12,453 bases of DNA from DATMFV01 sp964651005 (lineage in GTDB: Bacteria > Verrucomicrobiota > Verrucomicrobiia > Chthoniobacterales > Chthoniobacteraceae). The stretch spans positions 1 through 12,453 of the forward strand of contig CAZYVL010000073.1 of NCBI GenBank assembly GCA_964651005.1. The letters run 5' to 3'. Shown here piece by piece: positions 5,393 to 12,367 of the stretch (position 1 is its first letter; the number at the start of each line of letters is the position of its first letter). The notes below the pieces were generated by a model. It made no database searches and was not told where the DNA came from. It saw only the letters and a list, made by a program, of their open reading frames with translations. The position numbers and the translations under genes are program-made.

Positions 5393-7104
5393 TGTCGTCC
5401 ACCACGCTCCAGGCCGCTTTATACGTTGATCGGCTCTCGGTAAAATCGACTGACGGAACCGACCTGCTTCGAAACATCTCCTTTGCGGTCCCCCGGGGGA
5501 GTCTGACCACGGTGGTGGGGCCATCCGGCTGCGGAAAAAGTACGCTGATCCGGACCCTGGCGGGGCTGATCGAACCGAACAGAAAGGCGACAATTCTCTA
5601 TTCGGGGCACCCGATGGAACTCTTGAAAAGGGAGTTGCCGCTCGCAGTCAGCTATTTGCCCCAATTCGGGGTGTTTCATCCAGACCTGACTGTCCGGGAG
5701 GTTCTCCATTACGCACAAAAGCTGAGGCTTCCGCCGAGCGTCTCCATTCAAACCCGTCACGAGTGGATTCATCGGATCGTTTCGCTGGCGGGGATCGCCC
5801 CCCTTCTGGATCAGAGATTTTCGACTCTCTCCGGAGGCCAGATGCGCCGGGTTGCCCTAGCCGAGGAACTCATCGGCGATCCGGAGCTTCTCTTGCTCGA
5901 CGAAATCACGACGGGCCTGGATATGATTTCAGATTCCGAAATCATGGTTTGGCTTCGGGATCTGGCGCACCAGCATGGGAAAACGATTATCCTTGTCACC
6001 CATGCGACCGAGCATCTTGAACTCAGCGACTTCGTTCTGCTGATGAACCACGGTCGAATGATGTATTTCGGAGACTATCCGTCGGCATTCCGGCATTTCG
6101 GGGTTCATTCCGTCAAAGGCCTGTTTTTTTCCATCTCCACCGCCGATGGAAGCGCCGTTCCGGTTGTCGAAAGCCAATGGAACGCCAATGACGGGGGGCA
6201 TGGCGAAATGTCCCCCATGCTCCAACCGTTAAGAACAGCACCTCCTCCGAATGGCTGGTTGCAATTTCCGGTGCTCTTGGAACGGCAGTTTCTCCTCTTC
6301 TTTCGGGACAAGGCTCAACTTTTTATTCACGGATTGCTGATCCTTGTCTTCCCATTGCTCGTTGCGATCTTTGCAACCGAAGGACTTCCGCAGGCGGGAG
6401 TTTTATCGGCAGGCTCCCCGGCGACAATCGTCCAGTCGCTGGAACGCCAGATCGGCTATTTATCGACCTCCGCAAAGACTTCGGCGTTGGTGTCCGGGCT
6501 GGTGCTTTTCCAGGTTATTCTTTTGACGCTTTCTGGCGCAAATAATGGCTCAAGGGAGATTGCTCGCGAACGGGGGGTGCTCCAGAAAGAGATGTTTTCC
6601 GGGCTTTCGCCGGTTGCCTACATCGCGGCGAAATTTGTTCAACTCGTATTCCTCTCCTTTTTTCAATCGCTTTGGATGGCATGGTTTGTGAAGACGGTGT
6701 GCGGCTTTCCTGGTGATTTCGGTTGGCAGTTCCTGGTTCTTTTTGCCACAACGCTGTCGATCAGCTCGATTTGCCTCGCGATCTCGTCGGCGACGCGATC
6801 TCCGGAACGTGCCTCCCTGCTTTCAATATACCTGGTGGGCTTCCAACTTCCGCTATCCGGTGCGGCCCTGGCGCTCCCGGCCTGGCTTTCGGAAATTTCC
6901 CGTCCCTTTATCACGGCCTATTGGGGTTGGTCGGGCTACCTGCGCTCCCTTGGGGATACACCCTATTTCGGGCTGATCTCAAACTCGACACAAACCTCCA
7001 TCTTGCCGTACAGTTTCTCGGCTTTAACCTTGTCCCTGCATGTAATCCTTAGCCTGGCAGCGGCGATTGCGATTTTGGAACGAGCTAAGCGAAGGCACAA
7101 ATAG
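5392..7104 (+). CDS. ABCG-type half transporter (ATP-binding and ABC-2 permease fused)
   Basis: A 570-residue inner-membrane exporter half that should work as a dimer and use ATP to move a lipid, pigment-like, peptide or polymer substrate outward. The ATPase comes first: Walker A GPSGCGKST (43-51), Q-loop Gln about 91 in YLPQFGVF, signature LSGGQ (146-150), Walker B LLLLDE (166-171), D-loop GLD (175-177) and switch His 204 in LVTHAT. Then follows a linker and six hydrophobic segments near 310-330, 362-383, 408-433, 442-466, 473-496 and 542-562. The NBD-then-TMD order and the EIARERGVLQKEMFSGLSP cytoplasmic stretch before the third segment are typical of the White/ABCG class. All catalytic motifs are intact. 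I start at ATG 5392, where family homology begins; the frame stays open to 5269, which would add 41 disordered residues. The next gene begins 55 nt downstream, so co-transcription is likely. Substrate cannot be read from sequence. Confidence 0.92.
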   Translation: MSSTTLQAALYVDRLSVKSTDGTDLLRNISFAVPRGSLTTVVGPSGCGKSTLIRTLAGLIEPNRKATILYSGHPMELLKRELPLAVSYLPQFGVFHPDLTVREVLHYAQKLRLPPSVSIQTRHEWIHRIVSLAGIAPLLDQRFSTLSGGQMRRVALAEELIGDPELLLLDEITTGLDMISDSEIMVWLRDLAHQHGKTIILVTHATEHLELSDFVLLMNHGRMMYFGDYPSAFRHFGVHSVKGLFFSISTADGSAVPVVESQWNANDGGHGEMSPMLQPLRTAPPPNGWLQFPVLLERQFLLFFRDKAQLFIHGLLILVFPLLVAIFATEGLPQAGVLSAGSPATIVQSLERQIGYLSTSAKTSALVSGLVLFQVILLTLSGANNGSREIARERGVLQKEMFSGLSPVAYIAAKFVQLVFLSFFQSLWMAWFVKTVCGFPGDFGWQFLVLFATTLSISSICLAISSATRSPERASLLSIYLVGFQLPLSGAALALPAWLSEISRPFITAYWGWSGYLRSLGDTPYFGLISNSTQTSILPYSFSALTLSLHVILSLAAAIAILERAKRRHK

Positions 7105-7159
7105 TTCGCAGCCCGTCCGGGCAGCCGGATCAACGAAGAATTTTATTAAATACGATCTT

Positions 7160-9100
7160 ATGAAAACTCTTGAACTGTCCAAGATGGCTTCCGTCATCGC
7201 GCTCTGCGGGCTGGTATCGGCCGCGCGGGCGTCCGACCGCCCCGAAGCGGTGAAAGCCACCCCCTCTCCCTCGGCGGGGTCGGCGGTAGACAGCCAGGCG
7301 CTTGATTACCTTTATAATCGAAATGGCCAGGAAGGCAGCGTCGCCGGGACGCTCTCCGACGATTACCGGAAGGGCAAGCAGACGGCGATCACAAAACAGA
7401 ACGCGCTGGAGTCGATCACTTCCTCCGAAAGTCTGTTGTCGCCCGCCTTTGAAGAATTTCTCAGCTATCCGGAAGCGGACGAAGAGCAGGTGTCCAGGTA
7501 TCGAGCCCTTTCCAAACAGGCGCTCGGATTTCTCAACGAAAGGAAAACGGCGGAAGCCTGGCAGATCCTATTCTCTCTGAGCGGATTCGAGTGGGATGGC
7601 GGGATAAGTCGGCAACTGGCCAACCGGATCAGATCGGTTTGGGACACCGATGCGACCGCCAAGGGGCTGCTTGCGGACAATGACAAACTTCAGGGGCAGG
7701 TCAGAATCGCGAACTGGAACGCAGACAGCCAATCGTCCGCGGTCCGCCAAGAGAAACAGGGGCAGACAGGAAAAAGGAAGGGTGGAACTTCAGCAGGCGA
7801 GGTGGCCATTGACGCCACAAAGGGCCAGATTGGAAATCTGCGTCTTACGGAAGAGTATTTCAAATCCCTGAATTCCAAGGCCCGTATCAAGCTGAACGAA
7901 ATCCGGATCGGAAACATCAAGACGAAAGCCAAAGCCGATTTGGTAGATTATATTACGACCCTTTACAAAAGCAAGAGGTACTCCCATGCGGTGCTTGCCG
8001 CAGAGTTCTATCATGCCCTTTTCCAGGACGGCGAACTTCCCCCCGAAGTGGCGAACGAGGCGACGGCTTCCTTGGAGGCGACCCGTGACATTTCGCGGGC
8101 GGTGGAAGTCTTTCGCTTCAAGATCAAGCAAAAGCAGGTTTCCAGCGCCTCCAAAATTCTGTTCCAGGCGTGGCAAACCGGAAGCGACACATTAGATATG
8201 ATAGGGCTTGAGCGGGAGTTCAAGATTCCCGTCATCGAACATGCCAACCGGGTGAGACGAATGCGCAACCTGATCGAGGCGAGAAACTTCGATTCTCTCG
8301 AAGCGCTGCTGGACGTCATGGAGAAAAGCGCGACCGATTTCGACACGACCAAGCCGAGAGCACTGATCCAGGCGATCAAGCTCGAAAGCAGCATCCGGTT
8401 GGGAAAGGCGCGCCTCTTTGCCCAGCAGGGGAACGCCGCAAAGGCGATGGAAGAATTTCAGGCGGCGGCGGAGATTTGGCCAAGTAACCCGGATCTGGCG
8501 AGAGCCTCTTCGGAGTATTTCGCCGTGGAAGACGCATCAGCCCGGAGCATGACCGAATTCGATCGCGAGATTTCGGAGGGCAACTTCCGGGCCATTGCGG
8601 AAAAGCAGGTCCGTTTTCTTCATTTTATCCAGAATGATCAGCGGAGAAGCCAGCAGTTCAAGGATGCGCTCACAAAAGTCCGGGACGCCGAGATCGCGCT
8701 GGAAAAGGCAAAAATCCAGGATAGGGCGGGCGACTTTGCGGGAGCCTGGGAGACAATTGAAATGGCGTTGGAGAACTGGGCGGGTGACCAAAAGCTCAAT
8801 CAGTCGCGCGGTGAATATGCGTCGAAATCGCCCCAGTTTGTCAGCGCGATCCGCAAGGCGCAAACCGCCGAGGAAGGCAAGGATCTGGGGGCAAGCCTCT
8901 CTCTGTTTGCTTTGGCCCGGTATTACTATCCGCCGAGTCTCCTGGCCAATGACGGCTTGAAGCGGGTTTCCCTGGTGGTTCTGGAACTGAGATCCGACGC
9001 CCCCCAGGACGCAAAGGCGGTGGAAAGGCGCAACGCGACAGAATTGCCGAAAGCCCCCGATCCCCAGATGGCCAGCAAGGAAGCGGGTATTACTCCCTAG
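7160..9100 (+). CDS. Exported helical-repeat (TPR-like) protein
   Basis: A 646-residue protein from ATG 7160, chosen because it gives a signal peptide (MKTLELSK, hydrophobic SVIALCGLVSA, cleavage after ARA near residue 24). A longer frame from 7067 would overlap the ABC gene. The mature part is almost entirely helical and charged. TPR/SEL-like helix pairs are visible near 414-454 (GKARLFAQQGNAAKAMEEFQ, then WPSNPDLA), 510-553 (EIALEKAKIQDRAGDFAGAW...ALENW) and 561-603. A Lys/Gly-rich segment around 200-215 breaks the fold. There are no catalytic motifs or lipobox, and the C-terminus is a short disordered tail. It probably serves as a periplasmic scaffold or binding partner, perhaps for the ABC exporter encoded 55 nt upstream. 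A small hairpin, GCCC-GTCC-GGGC (7111-7122), sits in that gap but lacks a T-run. I do not recognise a named family. Confidence 0.82.
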   Translation: MKTLELSKMASVIALCGLVSAARASDRPEAVKATPSPSAGSAVDSQALDYLYNRNGQEGSVAGTLSDDYRKGKQTAITKQNALESITSSESLLSPAFEEFLSYPEADEEQVSRYRALSKQALGFLNERKTAEAWQILFSLSGFEWDGGISRQLANRIRSVWDTDATAKGLLADNDKLQGQVRIANWNADSQSSAVRQEKQGQTGKRKGGTSAGEVAIDATKGQIGNLRLTEEYFKSLNSKARIKLNEIRIGNIKTKAKADLVDYITTLYKSKRYSHAVLAAEFYHALFQDGELPPEVANEATASLEATRDISRAVEVFRFKIKQKQVSSASKILFQAWQTGSDTLDMIGLEREFKIPVIEHANRVRRMRNLIEARNFDSLEALLDVMEKSATDFDTTKPRALIQAIKLESSIRLGKARLFAQQGNAAKAMEEFQAAAEIWPSNPDLARASSEYFAVEDASARSMTEFDREISEGNFRAIAEKQVRFLHFIQNDQRRSQQFKDALTKVRDAEIALEKAKIQDRAGDFAGAWETIEMALENWAGDQKLNQSRGEYASKSPQFVSAIRKAQTAEEGKDLGASLSLFALARYYYPPSLLANDGLKRVSLVVLELRSDAPQDAKAVERRNATELPKAPDPQMASKEAGITP

Positions 9101-9125
9101 GCTAACTTATCCTGCTCTAAAGTTC

Positions 9126-9158
9126 CCCGCCTCTTTTCCGAGCGGGTTCGCGGCCGCG
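9126..9158. other. Convergent gap with short inverted repeats
   Basis: Between the convergent genes ending at 9100 and 9164 lie CCCGC (9126-9130) pairing with GCGGG (9142-9146), and the 10-bp palindrome CGCGGCCGCG (9149-9158). Either could act as a weak bidirectional stop, but neither has a proper T-run. This is also the point where base content changes to the GC-rich right-hand block. Confidence 0.25.
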
Positions 9159-9163
9159 AGAGA

Positions 9164-9646
9164 TCACGCCTCCGGGGTGTCGCGGCGGAAGAGCGGGCGC
9201 ACGTCTTCCAGGTTGAGGTCGGCGGGGTCGAAGAGGCTCTCCGGGGCGCGGGCGGCGGCGCATTCGAGCTGTTGCGCCAGTGGGGCGACGGCTTCGCTGG
9301 CGAAGTATTTGACCGCTCCCGCGCTCAGGCTTGAATCGAAGACGACGAACAGCAGGCACGACGGGCCGAGGTTCAGCGTGAGCGTGCTGATCGTGCTCCC
9401 TTGCTGGTACATGCCCGAGAAGTCTTTTTCGTGGATGAGGTTCGCCATGAACTCCGTCGCCGCGAAGGCGTTGGAGGCAAGGGTGGCGACCTGGGCGGGC
9501 TCGAAGCCCGGCAGCTCGCCGTGCTGGTGGATCAGGTAGCCCGCCCGCTCGACGATGAGCGCGACGCTGGCTTCGCTCTTCTTGATAAGATCGCGGAGTA
9601 CCGCGTCGAAAACCGCGAGATCGTCTTCGTTGAGCCGGGGGATCAT
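9164..9646 (-). CDS. Roadblock/LC7 domain protein, MglB-like
   Basis: A 160-residue cytoplasmic Roadblock/LC7 protein. Myxococcus MglB, the GAP partner of the GTPase MglA, is of nearly the same size and is also encoded beside mglA. The fold is visible as a helix (DLAVFDAVLRDLIKKS), strands EASVALIVERAGYLIHQHGE, a long helix (QVATLASNAFAATEFMANLI), and the paired strands STISTLTLNLG and SCLLFVVFD, then a final helix. The tail NLEDVRPLFRRD is charged. An in-frame TGA five codons upstream fixes the ATG. It is the last gene of the cassette, 102 nt after mglA. It should dimerise and bind the GTPase; which of the two Roadblock proteins here is the true GAP cannot be told from sequence. Confidence 0.88.
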   Translation of the reverse strand: MIPRLNEDDLAVFDAVLRDLIKKSEASVALIVERAGYLIHQHGELPGFEPAQVATLASNAFAATEFMANLIHEKDFSGMYQQGSTISTLTLNLGPSCLLFVVFDSSLSAGAVKYFASEAVAPLAQQLECAAARAPESLFDPADLNLEDVRPLFRRDTPEA

Positions 9647-9662
9647 AGGTTCCGGAAAGGCG

Positions 9663-9722
9663 TCAGGGGCGAGTTGGGGCGAATCAGGGGCGAGTTTGGG
9701 AGCGCGTGGGGGTGAGTTTGAG
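9663..9722 (-). repeat. Degenerate 21-22 bp tandem repeat in the roadblock gene leader
   Basis: Three units in a row: TCAGGGGCGAGTTGGGG (9663-9679), TCAGGGGCGAGTTTGGG (9684-9700) and GTGGGGGTGAGTTTGAG (9706-9722). The first two are nearly identical with a 21-bp period; the third is diverged. They fill most of the 102-nt gap between mglA and the roadblock gene, outside both reading frames. As minus-strand mRNA they read as C-rich ACTCGCCCCTGA units. Confidence 0.6.
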
Positions 9723-9748
9723 ACGCCCAGGGAGAGAGGGCCGCCGGA

Positions 9749-10363
9749 TCAGGCGGGACGGGGTTCCTGTTTGATGAACTTCTGGAGCAGCAGCCGGGTG
9801 ATGGCGTTCAAGGTTTCAAAAATCCCCTCCACTTTCGTCGCTGAAGCGGCGAAGGAAGGCACCTGCACTTCTTTGTTGTTGAGCAGGAATTCGAGAAATT
9901 CAAACGGGGCGGGTTGGTCGGTGTCGCGTTTATTGTACTGAAGAATGTACGGGATGTCAGCCAGATTCAGATTCAGCGATTTGAGGTTTTCCTCCATGTT
10001 CCGGAAGCTCTCCACGTTCTCCTGCATCTTGTCGTACTGCGAATCGGCGACGAAGACAATCCCGTCCGCCCCGCGCAGGACGAGCTGGCGGGTGGTGTTG
10101 TAAATGACCTGCCCGGGGACGGTGAAAAGCTGGAACTTCGTGGTGAAGCCTTTGATCATCGTCGCTTCCAGCGGGAAGAAATCGAAAAAAAGCGTCCGGT
10201 CGGCGCTCGTGGAGAGCGAGACGAGCTTTCCCTTGTTCTCGGGCCGGGAGGTCTCGATATGCGTGTGGAGCTGCTCCAGATTCGTCGTCTTCCCCGACTT
10301 GGCGGGGCCGTAATAGACGATCTTGATGTGCAGCTCCCTGGTGGCCTGGTTGATGAGTGCCAT
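9749..10363 (-). CDS. mglA: MglA-type small GTPase
   Basis: A 204-residue cytoplasmic Ras-like GTPase that switches between GDP and GTP forms and, in characterised relatives, marks cell poles and drives motility or polarity. P-loop GPAKSGKT is at 19-26. In the G3 motif the usual Asp is replaced by Thr (TVPGQ, T81), as is typical of MglA. G4 NKRD is at 144-147, and the G5-like SA is at about 174-175 in AASATK. Conserved MglA stretches include FDFFPLE and RQLVLRGADGIVFVADSQ. Length fits the family (about 195-205). It starts 7 nt after the stop of the 623-aa Roadblock protein and is followed by a second Roadblock gene, so it has partners on both sides. No Shine-Dalgarno sequence. Confidence 0.95.
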   Translation of the reverse strand: MALINQATRELHIKIVYYGPAKSGKTTNLEQLHTHIETSRPENKGKLVSLSTSADRTLFFDFFPLEATMIKGFTTKFQLFTVPGQVIYNTTRQLVLRGADGIVFVADSQYDKMQENVESFRNMEENLKSLNLNLADIPYILQYNKRDTDQPAPFEFLEFLLNNKEVQVPSFAASATKVEGIFETLNAITRLLLQKFIKQEPRPA

Positions 10364-10370
10364 GAAAAGT

Positions 10371-12242
10371 CTATAACTTGATCTGCCGGGCGAGCTGCGA
10401 GGCGATGATTTTCAACTGCGCGCCGGGGAGAAGCTCGTTGGAGCGGCCCACGGCGGCGAAAAAGAGCGAGCCTGCCCGCCATATCTGCCAGGGGCGGTTG
10501 CCCGCCGTGAACATGAGCGTCTGCAATTCCCCGATCTGCATGGTCCCCGCCGCCTGTTCCAGACGCGAGAAAACGAGCGGGAGAAAAGCGGCGATCGTTT
10601 CCGCCTTGAACTCCTCCGGCACCGTCGCCGCCACGAGCAGCCCGTCCCGCAGCGCGACCACCGCCCCAGCCACGCCATTGAGCGCGCACGCGCGGGCAAC
10701 GAGTTCCGAGGGAATCCGGTCATCGAGCCCGAGCGCGCCCGGTTGCGGCGAAGCGGGAGCAGGGGGTGGAGCGGAAACGGGAGCGGGAGGTGGAGCGGGG
10801 TTTGGGGCGCGTGCCGGAGCGGGAGCGGCGGGAGCCGGAGTTTCGGCGGCTTCCACCGGCTTCGCTTTCGCGGGGGGCGCGGGTGGCTGGGGTGGCGTTG
10901 CCGGAGCAGGCGCAGGCGCAGGCGCAGCTTTGGGCGGCTCCGGCTTTGCGACGGGGGGAGGGGAGGAGGGAGCGGGCGGCGGTGCAGGGGGCGCTGGTGC
11001 GTCCTTGGCTCCGGGGCTGGCCATGAAAAGCGGGGCCACGACGGAGAGCGGAAGTTCCAGAAGCGCTTCAGCGTAGAGCGATTCCCCCCGGCCCGGCAGC
11101 TTCGGCACGATCATAGTGCGCAGCCGTTGCCACGGCACGGTGATCTTCCCCTGGCGCAGCGCCGCTCCGAGCTCGTCGGCGGGAAATTCGATCTTCGCCT
11201 CGGGTGGCGCTCCGGCGATCTCCTCGCGGATCGCTTCGGGCCACTCCGCGCCGATTTTGGCAAGCGGCAGGGCGAGCATCCCTTTGGGCGCGGCGGCGGG
11301 GCGGGGAGCGGCGACGGCCCCGGAGGAAGGGAATGCGGTGGGAGGGGCTTCCCGCAGCTTGATGGCCGGAGCGTCCACGATCGGCTGCCGCCTGGCTGGC
11401 GTGGCCGTGGCGGGCTTTGTGGCAGGCTGCGCGGCCATGATCTGGATCGGCTTGGCGGCGGGCTTGGGAACGGGAGGCGGAGCGGGGGCCGCCGCCGGTT
11501 TCGGCTCCGGCGCGGGCCGGGGCGGTTTGAGGATCGTGGGTGGTGGCGTGGGCGAGGGAGCGGCGGGCGCGGGGTTCTTCCGGATTCCCGCGAAAAGCGC
11601 CTGGATTTCCGAAGACGCCTGCACGATCCCCGACTGCTTGAGCTTTTCCTTCTCGCTCTCCCGTGGCACGGAGGCGGGCGTGGGCGTGGGCGCTGGAGCG
11701 GGGGTCGAGGCCGGAGCGTTCCCTTTCGCTGTTGCGGCGACGGGAGCCGGAGCGTTCTGCTGGAGAAAGGGGCTTTCAATGTCCGTGGGGAGTTCCACCT
11801 TCCGCTGGCCGCGCGGCTTGAGCAGCGCGGGGTCGAGCCGCGAGAGAAGCTCGGGGAGCGGGAGCGCCACGCGCTCCTGATCCCGGGAGACATCGGGGAT
11901 GAACGTATTGGCCGGGGCCACCTGCCGGAGCTGTCCGAGCGCAATCTCCACGCGCCCCCCCGCAAGCTGGTCGAGGATTTCGTCCACGGGGAGCGCGATG
12001 GCGACGGAAGCGGCGGGCGGCTGCGCGATCACGCTTTGCAGCGCCTCGGGGAAGGCGTTCGTGATCGCCTGGAGCGGGAGCAGGATGCGCTCCGGCGCGC
12101 GGCCGTGGCCCCCCTGGCTGCGGAACGCCGGGGCCGCCGCCGGGGCTGCCGTCGCCAAAGCGGCGGGCGCCTCCTTCGGTTCCGGGGTGGACACGGGATT
12201 TTCGCTCCGCTCGCTCCTTAAGTTTTTGAGAAATCCAAACAT
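10371..12242 (-). CDS. Multidomain protein: duplicated module, Pro/Ala linkers, C-terminal Roadblock domain
   Basis: A 623-residue cytoplasmic protein heading the MglA cassette. After a basic start (MFGFLKNLRSER) it carries two copies of one module, at about 51-140 and 321-408. Both follow the plan hydrophobic-LPL, then PEA-I, then PP-A-(I)-P-DE, then G-(I/V)...QLR/QRLR...P, and end in a (V/L)xLPLxxx strand. Copy 1 has a further LP strand at about 149 (VELPTDI). The modules are joined by long Pro/Ala/Lys linkers (about 160-320 and 410-503); the first contains a short charged helix (about 197-223). The C-terminus (about 508-620) is a Roadblock/LC7 domain: LVARACALNGVAGAVVALRD, helix ETIAAFLPLVFSRLEQA, strands IGELQTLMFTAG and WQIWRAGSLFFAAVG, last helix. 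It probably binds the GTPase through that domain and something else through the modules. Extreme Pro/Ala and GC bias produces long meaningless antisense frames. Confidence 0.88.
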   Translation of the reverse strand: MFGFLKNLRSERSENPVSTPEPKEAPAALATAAPAAAPAFRSQGGHGRAPERILLPLQAITNAFPEALQSVIAQPPAASVAIALPVDEILDQLAGGRVEIALGQLRQVAPANTFIPDVSRDQERVALPLPELLSRLDPALLKPRGQRKVELPTDIESPFLQQNAPAPVAATAKGNAPASTPAPAPTPTPASVPRESEKEKLKQSGIVQASSEIQALFAGIRKNPAPAAPSPTPPPTILKPPRPAPEPKPAAAPAPPPVPKPAAKPIQIMAAQPATKPATATPARRQPIVDAPAIKLREAPPTAFPSSGAVAAPRPAAAPKGMLALPLAKIGAEWPEAIREEIAGAPPEAKIEFPADELGAALRQGKITVPWQRLRTMIVPKLPGRGESLYAEALLELPLSVVAPLFMASPGAKDAPAPPAPPPAPSSPPPVAKPEPPKAAPAPAPAPATPPQPPAPPAKAKPVEAAETPAPAAPAPARAPNPAPPPAPVSAPPPAPASPQPGALGLDDRIPSELVARACALNGVAGAVVALRDGLLVAATVPEEFKAETIAAFLPLVFSRLEQAAGTMQIGELQTLMFTAGNRPWQIWRAGSLFFAAVGRSNELLPGAQLKIIASQLARQIKL

Positions 12243-12262
12243 CGCAGGCTCAAAGGTTCAGC

Positions 12263-12268
12263 ACTATA
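12263..12268 (-). promoter_or_regulatory. Possible -10 element of the MglA cassette
   Basis: On the minus strand TATAGT (five of six -10 positions) stands about 20 nt before the ATG at 12242. The hexamer at the expected -35 distance (GTGGCT) is poor. If used, the leader would be only about 14 nt, in line with the missing Shine-Dalgarno sequence. Confidence 0.25.
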
Positions 12269-12325
12269 CCGCGATGCAGCTTTCAAGCCACAGGGATTCC
12301 AAGGAGTCGAGTCTGTTTTTTTCCG

Positions 12326-12367
12326 GGCCGTACACGGCCTCGCCCCGGCAAACAGGATACCGGGGCG
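12326..12367. repeat. Two adjacent GC-rich hairpins upstream of the MglA cassette
   Basis: Hairpin A: GGCCG-TACA-CGGCC (12326-12339), extendable to 6 bp with a 2-nt loop. Hairpin B: CGCCCCGG (12341-12348) and CCGGGGCG (12360-12367), an 8-bp perfect stem with an 11-nt loop. They are one base apart. A 7-T run (12316-12322) precedes them on the plus strand, so on the minus strand an A-run follows and they are not canonical terminators in either direction. They could be part of an RNA leader, a protein site, or a dispersed repeat. Confidence 0.45.

Noticed and set aside
10743..12221. Very long plus-strand open frame (492 codons), with others at 10378-11076, 11116-11880 and 11899-12429
   Set aside because: Their products are Gly/Arg/Ser low-complexity strings caused by the Pro/Ala-rich, GC-rich gene on the minus strand, whose modules and Roadblock domain are real.
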